64,000 bases of DNA from Armatimonadota bacterium (GCA_031459855.1 JAVKHP010000001.1:62001-126000), one strand, 5' to 3'. Counted from the stretch's first letter, positions 16,548 to 26,438 are shown. The notes: generated by a model not told the origin, from the letters alone. A program made the numbers and translations.

Positions 16548-18533
16548 TCAGAATGGCGCCCCGATCGTCAGCCAGGTCTGCCGCCCTCCCTGCGTATTCA
16601 CCGCGTAGTCGATGCGGATCGGTCCGACCGCCGTGTTGACCATCACGGCCGCACCGTAGCCCACGCCGCCCGCGCCCGCCGCCGCCGGCGCGGCGCCGGC
16701 GTCGACGTAGAGCGCGCCGGTGAACTCCCGCAGTTGCCGCAGGAAGGTGCCCAGGGGCAGACGGTACTCGAGGTTCACCAGCGCCTGGCTATCGCCCCGG
16801 AACTGCCCGTAGCCGAACGCGCGCAACGTCGACGGCCCTCCCAGCAGGAACTGCTCCTGGAGGGGCAGCGTCCCGTGGCTCCACCCGCCCAGCGCGCGGC
16901 CCACCAGCACGCCGGGCCCCAGGCGGAAGTACCGCGTGTACTCGGCGGTGTACTTGCCGAACCCGAAGTCGCCGCCCAGCGCGGGAATCCCCAGCTCCAG
17001 CGTCAACGCCAGGCGATCGCCCCGCGTGGGATTCAACCGGTTGTCACGGCGGTCGCGCGCACCCGACAGCGCCAGCGCGATCGTCCGGCCCGGCGTCAGC
17101 AGCGAGGGCGGCGTGCACGGATCGGGCGGACAGGTGTCAGTGGCCTGCTTGGGCAGGGGGGTGATGTCCACCTTCTCCGACCGCAGCCGCAGCGTCAGCA
17201 GCGTCTGCGGGTCCACGGGGCGGGTGAAGGTGAGGCTGCTGCCCAGGCGATCCAGCTGGAAGCGCGAGAAGATGCTCGTGCCGCTGTACTCGAGCTCGAT
17301 GGTCGATGCCTGGTAGAGGGCGACTTCCATGGAGGTGGGCCGGGCGTCCAGGTGCGGTTCGCGGAAGATCAGGGCGAAGTTGGTGCCGGCGGGACTGGTC
17401 AACGGGACGTTCCGCTCGCCCAGCCCGCGCTCCAGGCGCAGCGTCACCGACTGGTTGCGCCCTTTCCAGTTCTTCTCGGAGTACTCCACGAGCCCCACGA
17501 TGCCCGTGCGGTCGCTGTAGCCGACGCCGAACCGGGCCTGCTGCGTGCGCTGCTCCTTGACCTCGATCTCGACGACCACCGCGTCAGGCGTGCTGCCCGG
17601 CCGCGGCCGCGCCTGCACGCTCTCGAACAGCTCGAGGTTGAACAGCCGCTGCAGGTCCTTGTTCAGGTCGTTGACGTTGAACACCACGCCGGGCCGGACC
17701 AGCGCCCCGCGCTCGACGACGAAGCGCTGCGTCTTGACCAGCCCCTTGTACTCGATCGCCTCGACCTTGCCTTCGGCGATGCGCAGGCGCAGCCGCCCTG
17801 CCCCGTTGCCCGCCACGTCGATGTCGGCCACGCGGGCCAGGACGTATCCCCGTTCCTCGTAGAGCCGCTCGATGCGGCGCGCGCCGTCGCGCAGCCGGAC
17901 GATGTTCAGGACCTGGCCGGTGGGCACGTCGAGCGCCCGGAGCAGCTCGGGCGTGGGCACCACGGTGTGGCCCTCGATGGTGACGCTCTCGACGACCGGG
18001 TTCTCCACCACCAGGAACGCCACGCGCACGCCGTCTGCCGCGGGCTCCACCCGCACGTTGGCGTCCGCAAACCACCCCGTGGCGACCAGCGCCGCCACGT
18101 CGGCGCGCAGGCGCTCGTCGGAGAGCAGCTCGCCCACGCGGACGCCGATCGAGTCCATCACCACGGACAGGGGCACGTGCTCCAGCCCCCGCACCACCAC
18201 CTCGACGATGCGTGGCTGCGGCGTCGGACTCGGCACTGGCGTGGGGCTGGGTGCCGGTGCAGGACCCGGTGCGGGCGTGACGCCGGGTGCCGGTGTGGTG
18301 CCCGGTGTCGGGGTGGGACGCGGCGCCGGAGACGGCGTCGGCACGGCCGGGGGCGATGGCGCAGGCGCAGGGCTCGGCCCGGGCGTCGGTGTCGAGCCCG
18401 GCGAGGGCACCGGGCCTGGCGCGGGCGGCTGTTGCGCGGCGAGTGGACCCGAGAGCGCCACGAGCGCCAGACAGCCCAGGATCAGTCCAGTGGTCTGCAG
18501 AACGGCGATGCGACGTGGACGGCGGCTGGGCAA
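16548..18533 (-). CDS. bamA: Outer membrane assembly factor BamA (Omp85)
   Basis: A 661-aa Omp85 protein that inserts barrels into the outer membrane. After a signal peptide comes a Pro/Ser/Thr-rich linker of about 75 residues (33-107). Three POTRA-like domains follow (VVRGLEHVPLSVVMDSIGV; VESVTIEGHTVVPTPELL; VEAIEYKGLVKTQRFVVERG), then a C-terminal barrel with FLLGGPSTLRAFGYGQFRGD (the conserved Omp85 loop motif) and VGPIRIDYAV. E. coli BamA has five POTRAs and no such linker. The start is TTG at 18533, supported by GAGGAGG seven bases upstream. Confidence 0.92.
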   Translation of the reverse strand: MPSRRPRRIAVLQTTGLILGCLALVALSGPLAAQQPPAPGPVPSPGSTPTPGPSPAPAPSPPAVPTPSPAPRPTPTPGTTPAPGVTPAPGPAPAPSPTPVPSPTPQPRIVEVVVRGLEHVPLSVVMDSIGVRVGELLSDERLRADVAALVATGWFADANVRVEPAADGVRVAFLVVENPVVESVTIEGHTVVPTPELLRALDVPTGQVLNIVRLRDGARRIERLYEERGYVLARVADIDVAGNGAGRLRLRIAEGKVEAIEYKGLVKTQRFVVERGALVRPGVVFNVNDLNKDLQRLFNLELFESVQARPRPGSTPDAVVVEIEVKEQRTQQARFGVGYSDRTGIVGLVEYSEKNWKGRNQSVTLRLERGLGERNVPLTSPAGTNFALIFREPHLDARPTSMEVALYQASTIELEYSGTSIFSRFQLDRLGSSLTFTRPVDPQTLLTLRLRSEKVDITPLPKQATDTCPPDPCTPPSLLTPGRTIALALSGARDRRDNRLNPTRGDRLALTLELGIPALGGDFGFGKYTAEYTRYFRLGPGVLVGRALGGWSHGTLPLQEQFLLGGPSTLRAFGYGQFRGDSQALVNLEYRLPLGTFLRQLREFTGALYVDAGAAPAAAGAGGVGYGAAVMVNTAVGPIRIDYAVNTQGGRQTWLTIGAPF

Positions 18534-18686
18534 TCCAAACCTCCTCGACGACGGAGCGCGTGTGCACCCGCCCGCATGTCCCGGGGATTCACCGCGTCAC
18601 GCTGCGCGCGTGGCGCCGCGGCGGGCGCGCACCGGCCCAGCGTACCACCCTCGACTCACCGCCCGCAAGCGGATCTGGAGCGTGGG

Positions 18687-19415
18687 TTACTGATCGACCG
18701 TCCGGCGCAGCGACCGCTCTGCCGCCAGCACCAGGTCGATCAAGTCGGCCTGGCTCAGCATCGGCGGAGGCGCCGCAGGGGCCGTCGGGGCCGATGCCGA
18801 CGTCGCCGCAGGAGCTGCTGCCGGGACGAGCGCCGAAGGTCCTGCCGGTGCCGCCGGCGCCACCGGCGCTGCGGACGCCGGCAGTGGCGTGCGCTGAGCG
18901 TGGTGTTCCTCGCGCGCGGCCGCCAGGCCCGGCGCTGCGGCGGTCGTAACTTCCCGCCGTGCGGGCGTGGCCTCCTGCAGCGCCGGCGCAGCCGGCGCGG
19001 GCACGCGGACGACCCGCACCACGGTACGCTCGACCACCCGATCGGCCGGCTGCACAACGTCCACGAGGTGCAGCGTCGTCTGCGCCGGCCGCGGCAGCCT
19101 GAGCGCCGGGAGCGGCACCTCGGCACGCGGGCGGGCCGTCGCGGCCAGCCCACCCAGCAGCACCGCGGCTCCCGCAGCCAGCACCGCGCCCACGCTCGCC
19201 GCCAGCAGCAGCCCGCCGTCTCCCGCCTGCCGGCGCGGCAGCACCTCGGCGAGCCCCACCTCGGTGGCGCGGCGGACCTCCGCTTCCGCGAGCAGCAGCG
19301 CCAGCAGCCCTCGTCGCGGATCGCCCTGCTCCACCCCCTGGCGCGCGCGCGCCAGCCAGTCGGCGGCGGACGCGATGCGCACGGCCTGTGCGGCGCGTCG
19401 ATCGTCCATGCCCAT
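18687..19415 (-). CDS. Single-TM protein next to a sigma factor; possible anti-sigma factor
   Basis: The 242-aa protein (ATG 19415, with a second ATG at 19409) has a helical N-terminal cytoplasmic part of about 65 residues, one TM helix (about 68-92), then a low-complexity Ala/Pro/Val-rich periplasmic region and a short helical end (LSQADLIDLVLAAERSLRRTV). No known domain is visible. The order sigma gene, then one-TM gene, 28 bases apart, is the usual layout of a sigma/anti-sigma pair, with the N-terminus facing the cytoplasm. The anti-sigma role is inference from layout only. Confidence 0.6.
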   Translation of the reverse strand: MGMDDRRAAQAVRIASAADWLARARQGVEQGDPRRGLLALLLAEAEVRRATEVGLAEVLPRRQAGDGGLLLAASVGAVLAAGAAVLLGGLAATARPRAEVPLPALRLPRPAQTTLHLVDVVQPADRVVERTVVRVVRVPAPAAPALQEATPARREVTTAAAPGLAAAREEHHAQRTPLPASAAPVAPAAPAGPSALVPAAAPAATSASAPTAPAAPPPMLSQADLIDLVLAAERSLRRTVDQ

Positions 19416-19443
19416 CCCCCCGGGACGCACCCGTCTTCCCTTT

Positions 19444-20088
19444 CTAGTATCCGGGGACGCGCTGCTGCCGGTGCACGCCGTGCAGGCCCAGCAGGGCGCG
19501 CAGCCGCCCGACCGCCTGCTTCTGCAACCGGTAGAAGTGCGACAGGCTGATGTCCAGGTCGCGGGCGAGCTGCCGCGGTTCCCCAGCACCGACCACGGCG
19601 GCCAGCACGAGCCGCTCACGCGGTGGCAACTGGGCCAGCACCCGCGCCGCCGCCTGCGCCAGCGCGCGATCCTCGACGTCCTCCAGCGCCGACGTGGCGG
19701 CCGGATCGACCAGGCGCCACAGCGCTGCCACGTCCTCCCCTGCGAGCTGGTCGAGGGAGAGGACCGGCCGCGCGCGGTCCAGCGCGTTCAACGCGCGTCC
19801 CCGGATCCGGTACGCGGCGAACGTGGGGAACCGCACGCCCCGCTCCGGGTCGAAGCGCTCCACCGCCTCGATCAGTCCCACCAGCCCTTCCTGGATCAGG
19901 TCCATCACCAGGGGCTCGGGCGGCCGCAGGCGCATGACGATCTTGAAGACCAGGGGTTGGTAGGCCTCGATGAGGCGCTGGCGCGCGGCGCGCTCGCCCC
20001 GGCGACGATAGGCATGCCATAGGGCGGCCTCCTCGGCCGGCGCCAGCAACGCCACGTGTTGCAGCTCGTGCAGGTAGTCGGCCAGCAT
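19444..20088 (-). CDS. Sigma-70 family RNA polymerase sigma factor
   Basis: The 214-aa factor has region 2 (LIEAYQPLVFKIVMRL, DLIQEGLVGLIEAVERFDPERGVRFPTFAAYRI) and region 4 with an HTH (LPPRERLVLAAVVGAGEPRQLARDLDIS...). DLIQEG and FDPERGVRFPTFA place it with group 3 sigma factors (SigB/SigF/FliA-like) rather than ECF factors. Regions 1.1 and most of 3 are missing or short. It is coded between tamB and bamA, so control of envelope-assembly genes is a reasonable guess. The ribosome site at ATG 20088 is weak. Confidence 0.85.
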   Translation of the reverse strand: MLADYLHELQHVALLAPAEEAALWHAYRRRGERAARQRLIEAYQPLVFKIVMRLRPPEPLVMDLIQEGLVGLIEAVERFDPERGVRFPTFAAYRIRGRALNALDRARPVLSLDQLAGEDVAALWRLVDPAATSALEDVEDRALAQAAARVLAQLPPRERLVLAAVVGAGEPRQLARDLDISLSHFYRLQKQAVGRLRALLGLHGVHRQQRVPGY

Positions 20089-20160
20089 GCGTGCACCGTC
20101 CGGCCATCCTGCCGGTCGGAAGAGGTTTCGGTCCGCTGCTGCGAACTCCTGGTCGGACCG

Positions 20161-23100
20161 TCAGAACCGCACAGTGTACCACAGCAGCGCTTCGCGGCTC
20201 CCGTCGGAGCCGAGCCGCGTGGTCACCCGCCATCCGGGCGCGAACCGGTACTCCAGCCCCCAGAGGTAGCGCGTCTGCTCCGCAAACGTCGCTTCCAGGG
20301 TCACGTACCATCGGCCCGCCAGCAGCTTGCCGGCCCGCAGGGCCAGCGGGCCCTGGAAGTCGTACTCCAGCGACAGCTCGCTCAAGCCCAGCGCGCGGCC
20401 CACCGGGCCGGTGGCACCGCCGAACAGACGGCGGCTGATGGCCGCCCGCAGCGCGCCCTCCAGATCGCCTTCCAGCAGGCGCGCCATGCCGGCCTGGCGT
20501 CCCAGCAGGGCCACGATCTCCTGCCGGGACATCTCCGGATCGGAGCGCAGATCCAGCGTCAGCCCCTCTGGCGGCACACCGCGCACCGCCAGCGTCACGT
20601 GGGTCGCGCCGATCTGCGTCTCGGCCGTGGCCGTCACGTGCGGCAGAAGGCCCAGGTGCGGCTGGAACACCGCCGTGGCCTCGATCAGGTCGAACGTCGT
20701 GCCCAGGGCGACCAGCTTGCCCTCCCGGGCGCCGATCGTGCCGTCGAGGGTAGGAGCGCGCAGGGTGCCGCCAAGCAGCACGGCACCACCGGGCTGCAGA
20801 TCGAACCGCAACCCCCCGGCCTGTACGGCCAGGTCGCGGCCGACCTCGAGCCGCACCGCCCGAAACACCAGGGGCGCGGCCGCCGGCGCGCCGGGCGGTC
20901 CTGCCGCCACCGCCACCGTGCCGCTGGCGAGCGTGACCTGCCCGCTCGCGGTCGGCGGGCGGCGCGGATCGCCAAGTGTGCCCCACAGACGCAGCTGGCC
21001 CGTGGCCAGCGCGTCGACGACCGGAGGGACGGCGAGCCGCAGGTCGCGGCCCTGCACGACCAGCGGCGCGTCCTCGCCGACCGCCAGGATCAGGCCTCCG
21101 CCTGCAGACGGTACCAGACGCAGCGCGCCCCGCACCTCCGCGGTACCGCTGCCCAGGCGCGCCGATGCCTCGGCCAGCTGGATCGTGGTGCCGTCGAACC
21201 GCGCATCGAGGCGGATCGCCTCGATCGGCGTGCGCAGGCCGCTCACCCGTACCCGGCCGTCACGCACGCGCAGCCCTCCGGTGACCTCCGGCGCAGCCAC
21301 GGTCCCACCGACCCGCACCTCGCCCTCGACCGCTCCGGTGGCTTCCTCCACGCGGTCGGTGAGCAGCCGCAGCAGGCCCATGTTGGCGTCTGCCAGCCAG
21401 AACCGAAACTCCATGGGCCGCTGTGCGTCGAACCGCAGCAGTGCGGGGTTGAACGGGATCGCGCCCGCAGCCCGCAGCCGGTGGCCGTCCTGCACGAGGA
21501 ACGCCTGCGGGACCTGGAGCAGTCCGTCCCGGTAGTAGGCGTTGGCGACCAGCCGGTCGAAGGTCGCACCCTCGACGCCTCCGCCGGTGATCTCCTGGGA
21601 GAACCCGATCTCGGGTGCCGCCAGCGGCCCGTCGAGCTGCACCGTGAAGTCCCACCGACCCCGCAGCGGGCGGCGCAACCCGAGCAGGGGGCGCAGCAGG
21701 TCGAGCGACAGCCCGGCGCCGGTCACCTCCAGGGCGCTGGCGCCGCGCAGGTGCAACCGTCCCTGCATTGCCACGGTCCCCTGGGCCGGCCGCAGCAGAA
21801 AGCGGTCGATCGTCACCACGCCGTCGCGCAGCGTCAGGTCCACCGAGCCGTCAGTGAGCCGGTGGTCCCCGATGTGGCCCCCATCGATCGTGACGTTGAA
21901 CCGCGCGTCGGGGTTCCCCAGCGCGCCCTGCACCGCGGCCGTTCCGGTGATCGTCGCATCGACCGGCACGCCGAACCGCACGTTGCCCAGTCCGAGCAAC
22001 GTCGAGAGCCGGCCGTGCGCCACGTCCGCCGTCAACCCGATCGTGGGCGCCGGCCCGAACGCGATCGCGCCGTCCAGGCGGTAGGTCTCGGCAGCGCGGC
22101 GCAGGCGCAGGGGCGCCAGGCGCAGGGCGCGCCCGGTCCAGCCTACCTCGCCCTCCGCATCGTCGAAGCGGATGCCGTTGATCGACAGATCGCCGGACCG
22201 CACTGCAACGGTCATCTCCGGGGCATCGGGACGCCCGCGCAGGGTGCCGGTCAGGCTCACGTGGCCGTCCACCCAACTGCCCGGCAGGCGCGGGAGGGCC
22301 AGGTCGCGCAGTGCGAGGTCTCGTGCCGACAGGGTCAGGTCGAACCCGGTGCGCCGATCGACGGTCCCTGCGACTTCCAGGCGAGAGGAGCGCCGGCTCA
22401 GCCATGCGTGATCCAGCACGAGGCGCGTGCCGTCCCAGCGGAATGTGCCTTCCGCGCGGTCCACCGCCTGCCCGTGCACGACGGCGTCGCGCAGGACGAG
22501 GCGGCCGACTGCTGCAGGACGCTCGGCAACACCGGTAAGGCGCACCCGACCGTCGACGCTGCCACGCACCTCCACCGGTGCCCCCCACAGCCGCGCGAGC
22601 ACGTCGGCCGGCGCCCGCTCGGCCCCGATGGTGAGGTCGAGGCGCGCAGGAGACGCCCAGGTGACGGTGCCGTCGATCTGGTACCGTGCCCGGCCGGCGC
22701 GGGCGCCCACCTGCTCCAGCCTGATCTGGCCGGGGCGCACGTGTACGCGCCCGCTGGCGTCGTCCACCTCGAGCCCCAGCACCCGCCCCCGGCGCACCAG
22801 CGCGTCGCCGGCGATCTCCCAGGCCGCCAGCGTCCCGTCCACCCGGCCGGTGAACGCCGCGGTGCCGGCGATGGCCGCGGGCAGGCGCAGACCAGGCAGC
22901 GACGCGAGCTCGAGCCCGTCGGCCACCGCCCGCAGCGCCAGCCTGCCGTCGGGGCCCAGCAGGCCATGCCCGAGCGCCCACGCGGGCCCGGTGCGCGCGG
23001 CCGCATGCTCGATGTACAGGGTGCCGCCCTGGTAGCGGACGACGCCGCGCAGCGCGTCGATCTCGGCGTCGATCCCGCTGCCCTGCAGGCGCGCCGCGTC

Positions 23101-24555
23101 CACTCGCGCCCTCGCCGCCGCGTCCAGCCCTCCAGGACGTCCCAGCGCGATGACGTACCCGCTGACGCGCCCGCGCGTCACCGGCACAGGTCGGGACACC
23201 CAGCGGCCCAGCGCGCCCGCATCGGCGTCGTCGACGCGCGCCGCCACCTGGAACTGCGGGGCGTCCAGCCGCCACCATGCCTCGCCCCGCACGGCGCCGC
23301 CGGCGACGGCGGCTGTCGCCTCGCGCACCGTCACCAGGGATCCGTAGGTCTCGAACGTTCCCGAGGCCCGGGCGAACGCCCGCTTGGCCACCACGCCTGT
23401 CGCCGCGTCGACCCGACCGGCCAGGCGCAAAGCGCTGGCCGGCCCCACGATGCGGACGCTGCCAGCCGCCACCCCCCGCACCTGCACCCCGGCGCCCGCG
23501 AAGACCACCCGCCGCACCGTCTCGAGGTCGGCACGCGGGGAGCGCACGGCCAGGTCGAGGTACGGCTCGCCGGTGAAGCTCACCTCGCCACGCGCCGACA
23601 GCGGCGTGCCGTTCAGCGTGCCCCGCAGGTCGTCGAACGCCACGCGCCGGTTCTGCACCGCGAGCACGCCGGCGACGCCGTGCACCACCGCACCCCTCGC
23701 GGGGATGCGGGCTGCGCCGTCGCGCACCGTGACGCGACCCCACACGTCCGTCGCGTGTCCGCGGCCGGCCGGCGACCGCACGATCTGGAGGGCCGCGTCG
23801 AACGTCCCGCCGGTGATGCGGAGCGCGCGCGTGCCGAGCACGTAGCCGCCCCAGGCCGCCAGGTCGCCGCCGTGCACGTCGAGGGCGAGGTCCAGATGCC
23901 CGCTCGCGGGCAGGTGGACGCCCGTCAGCCGCGCGGCCGTCCGGCGCCCGTCGCGCACCTCGACGAACGAGACGCGCAGACGCACCCGGGATCCCGCGGA
24001 GACGTCGACCGTGCCGTTGACGTCCTCGAAGCGCGCCCCAAAGGCGTGCGGCCGCAGCGGGTACCGGTCGGTGAGACGCACGGTCCCGTGCAGCACGATG
24101 AGCCGCCCGCGAAACGCCGGCCCGTCACCGGGCCGCCCGGCCAGCTGCCCCAGGCCGTCCAGGTTCCAGCGCCCGGTAGCGTCGCGCGCGAGCGCGAGGA
24201 CCGGTTCCTCGACCAGGAGCTCCACGATGCCAGACGCGGGGCTGCGGCGGTGCCAGAGGGCGCGGAGCAGGACGCCGACGTCGAGTCGCACCGTCACGCG
24301 CCGTGCGACGAGCAGCGGCGCGTCGCCGGCAGGAGCCCCTCCTGCCAGCGTCACGTCCTCCAGCACGATGCCGCGCCAGGGATCGCCCCCGATCCGCCCG
24401 ATGCGCACCGGCTGGCCGATCAGCGTCGACGCGGCCACGACGGCCGCCTCGCGGGCGCGCTGCGGCAGCGCTGCCGCGGTCCACGCGAGCATGCCGGCCC
24501 CGCTCAGGAGCACGACGAGCGCTGCGGCGATGAAGGGCGAGGATGGCCGTCGCAT
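20161..24555 (-). CDS. tamB: TamB / AsmA-like translocation and lipid-transfer protein
   Basis: The 1464-aa protein has an N-terminal TM (AAALVVLLSGAGMLAWTAAAL) and an AsmA-like start, then over 1200 residues of repeating beta units (LRGTLNGTPLSARGEVSFTG-type). The C-terminal DUF490/TamB domain includes DPEMSRQEIVALLGRQAG, LSELSLEYDFQGPLALRAGK and a barrel-like end LLWYTVRF. Such proteins form a hydrophobic groove that spans the periplasm and helps move phospholipids and assemble the outer membrane, usually with an Omp85 partner; here bamA is only two genes downstream. Length is close to E. coli TamB (1259 aa), slightly larger. Confidence 0.9.
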   Translation of the reverse strand: MRRPSSPFIAAALVVLLSGAGMLAWTAAALPQRAREAAVVAASTLIGQPVRIGRIGGDPWRGIVLEDVTLAGGAPAGDAPLLVARRVTVRLDVGVLLRALWHRRSPASGIVELLVEEPVLALARDATGRWNLDGLGQLAGRPGDGPAFRGRLIVLHGTVRLTDRYPLRPHAFGARFEDVNGTVDVSAGSRVRLRVSFVEVRDGRRTAARLTGVHLPASGHLDLALDVHGGDLAAWGGYVLGTRALRITGGTFDAALQIVRSPAGRGHATDVWGRVTVRDGAARIPARGAVVHGVAGVLAVQNRRVAFDDLRGTLNGTPLSARGEVSFTGEPYLDLAVRSPRADLETVRRVVFAGAGVQVRGVAAGSVRIVGPASALRLAGRVDAATGVVAKRAFARASGTFETYGSLVTVREATAAVAGGAVRGEAWWRLDAPQFQVAARVDDADAGALGRWVSRPVPVTRGRVSGYVIALGRPGGLDAAARARVDAARLQGSGIDAEIDALRGVVRYQGGTLYIEHAAARTGPAWALGHGLLGPDGRLALRAVADGLELASLPGLRLPAAIAGTAAFTGRVDGTLAAWEIAGDALVRRGRVLGLEVDDASGRVHVRPGQIRLEQVGARAGRARYQIDGTVTWASPARLDLTIGAERAPADVLARLWGAPVEVRGSVDGRVRLTGVAERPAAVGRLVLRDAVVHGQAVDRAEGTFRWDGTRLVLDHAWLSRRSSRLEVAGTVDRRTGFDLTLSARDLALRDLALPRLPGSWVDGHVSLTGTLRGRPDAPEMTVAVRSGDLSINGIRFDDAEGEVGWTGRALRLAPLRLRRAAETYRLDGAIAFGPAPTIGLTADVAHGRLSTLLGLGNVRFGVPVDATITGTAAVQGALGNPDARFNVTIDGGHIGDHRLTDGSVDLTLRDGVVTIDRFLLRPAQGTVAMQGRLHLRGASALEVTGAGLSLDLLRPLLGLRRPLRGRWDFTVQLDGPLAAPEIGFSQEITGGGVEGATFDRLVANAYYRDGLLQVPQAFLVQDGHRLRAAGAIPFNPALLRFDAQRPMEFRFWLADANMGLLRLLTDRVEEATGAVEGEVRVGGTVAAPEVTGGLRVRDGRVRVSGLRTPIEAIRLDARFDGTTIQLAEASARLGSGTAEVRGALRLVPSAGGGLILAVGEDAPLVVQGRDLRLAVPPVVDALATGQLRLWGTLGDPRRPPTASGQVTLASGTVAVAAGPPGAPAAAPLVFRAVRLEVGRDLAVQAGGLRFDLQPGGAVLLGGTLRAPTLDGTIGAREGKLVALGTTFDLIEATAVFQPHLGLLPHVTATAETQIGATHVTLAVRGVPPEGLTLDLRSDPEMSRQEIVALLGRQAGMARLLEGDLEGALRAAISRRLFGGATGPVGRALGLSELSLEYDFQGPLALRAGKLLAGRWYVTLEATFAEQTRYLWGLEYRFAPGWRVTTRLGSDGSREALLWYTVRF

Positions 24556-24665
24556 GCTGGACCGCGTTGCTCCTGTCAGCCCTCCCGGGTCTGGGGTGCT
24601 CCGTACCCTTGCCAGATCCCGCCCGCGACCGTCGTGCTGGGGCGCGCCACGGGCGCAGACGCCCG

Positions 24666-26438
24666 CTACGGGCCGTCCACGGCGGTCGCCAGCTGCACGC
24701 GGCCGCGCACGACCCAGGGCGTCGGCACGCGCACTTTCGCCGTGCGCGACGCCACCCCGCCCGTGCCGTCGGGGAACCGCGCCGGCCCGGGCACCAGCTC
24801 CACCACGACGTCGGTGTTGCGGTCGCGATCGGCGAACGCGGCCAGCTGCTCTGCCGCCGACGTCCCCGCGATCTCGACCGGCTCGCTCAAGAGCGCTGCG
24901 GGCAGCCCACCCTCGGGGACCGGACGTCCCCCGGCGCGGACCAGCACCGTGGCCGGCCCGGTTGGGAACTGCTCGGGCACCGCCAGGTCCACCTCGCGCA
25001 CCACCGGCTCACCCTGGAACGGTCGAAGCGTGATGCGCACGGTGGCGGCGCCACCGCGCCGCAGCCGCGGCCGGCTGAGGTCGGCCTCGACGACGGCCGC
25101 GGTCTGCCTGGCCTTCGTGACCTCGGCCTCCACGGTCACGTCCACGGGGGCGGTGCGCACGAACTCGTTGGCGAACAACAGCCGCAGCGCCTCGGGCAAC
25201 TCCAGCATGGCGGCCGACCCGATGTCCCGCGGGTGGTAGAAGACGTTCTCCCGGACGATAGGGGCCTCCAGCCCGCGGCCACGCAGGGTCAGCCGCACGC
25301 GCGCCGTCCCCTCTCCGACGCGGTCGAGCGCCCGGTCGACGACGTCGAGCGCCGAGACCAGCACGAGCACCGGCCCCAGCTGCGGATCCGCCACTACCTG
25401 GGTCCCCAGCGTCGCCCGGTGCCCGCGGTCGCCGTCTCGCACCGACACCCGCACGCCGACCACCGGCGGCAGCCGGCCGATGATGCCCCCGACGCCGGCC
25501 CGCCGGTCCTGCGTGACGACGCCCACCGGCGCGCCCGCCGAGCCGATCTTGAAGGGGAACGACGCGCTCTGCACCACGCCGTGGATCACGGCCGACGTCA
25601 GCAGGTAGGCGCTCTCGCCGCGGTTGAGGACCGGGTGTCCGAACGCCAGGATCCGGTCGTCGTCGCGGTAGGTCAGGGTGCCGATGGCGACCACGTTGAG
25701 GTCGCCGCGGATCAACTGCACGCCGACCGCGCTGCCCGGCTCGAGCACCGGTCTGACGTCGGTCGATCCGCCGGCAGCGCCCTGCACCGGCTGGACCCCT
25801 GCAGGCCCCAGGGCTTCCTCCAGCAGGGCTGCGGCGCGCGTGCTCATGCCCGAGACCAGCAGCGGCCGCGCGAGCGGTACCATCACCGCCAGGTCGCTCC
25901 CCGCAGGTTCCCGGCGGACTACAGCGGACGAAGCCACCGCCACCCGCGCGATGCGCCGGCCGCCGAGGTACACCGGCACCGGGAGCGTCCACGGGCCGGA
26001 CGACGCCGCAGCGGAGGTCCGCCGATCGCGCGACGATGCGGGCAGCGCGCCCCGCATGGCCTCGATGGGCGTGACCAGGCCCAGCGTGTGGTCGGCGAAC
26101 GTCCACCCGAAGCCGACCGCGCCCGCCAGCCTGCCGCCGAAGTACACCGGGCTGCCGCTCATGCCGGCGGCGATTCCGCCGGTCCGTGCGATCAGCGGTC
26201 CAAAGGCCCGGACCAGGATCAGGTCACCCGCGGGTCCCGCACCCGGCACCACCGCCAGCGCCTCCACGTCGAAGGTCTCCACCGTGACCCCGCGGACGAC
26301 GGTGCGCGCCACACCCCGCATGCCCGGCCGGATGGCCGCGAGCGGCAGCCAGCCGTCGGGGGCCGGCGCCGGGGCGGCCGGCGCGGTCAGCGCGGTGCTC
26401 AACAGCGCGGCCAGCGCGAGCATCGTCCACCGCCTCAT
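24666..26438 (-). CDS. SpoIVB-type (S55) serine peptidase, copy 2
   Basis: The 590-aa exported protein has a signal peptide and the S55 core: LAAIRPGMRGVARTVVRGV at the start, the nucleophile motif GIAAGMSGSPVYFGGRLAGA, then ILAFGHPVLNRGE. Its C-terminal half is beta-rich and shared with its upstream neighbour. S55 peptidases in Bacillus (SpoIVB) cleave SpoIVFA during sporulation. No other sporulation gene is visible here, so the role is probably in envelope proteolysis or signalling. The two copies at 24666 and 26544 are tandem paralogues with matching motif order. ATG 26438 follows a GGAGAGAGG site. Confidence 0.85.
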   Translation of the reverse strand: MRRWTMLALAALLSTALTAPAAPAPAPDGWLPLAAIRPGMRGVARTVVRGVTVETFDVEALAVVPGAGPAGDLILVRAFGPLIARTGGIAAGMSGSPVYFGGRLAGAVGFGWTFADHTLGLVTPIEAMRGALPASSRDRRTSAAASSGPWTLPVPVYLGGRRIARVAVASSAVVRREPAGSDLAVMVPLARPLLVSGMSTRAAALLEEALGPAGVQPVQGAAGGSTDVRPVLEPGSAVGVQLIRGDLNVVAIGTLTYRDDDRILAFGHPVLNRGESAYLLTSAVIHGVVQSASFPFKIGSAGAPVGVVTQDRRAGVGGIIGRLPPVVGVRVSVRDGDRGHRATLGTQVVADPQLGPVLVLVSALDVVDRALDRVGEGTARVRLTLRGRGLEAPIVRENVFYHPRDIGSAAMLELPEALRLLFANEFVRTAPVDVTVEAEVTKARQTAAVVEADLSRPRLRRGGAATVRITLRPFQGEPVVREVDLAVPEQFPTGPATVLVRAGGRPVPEGGLPAALLSEPVEIAGTSAAEQLAAFADRDRNTDVVVELVPGPARFPDGTGGVASRTAKVRVPTPWVVRGRVQLATAVDGP

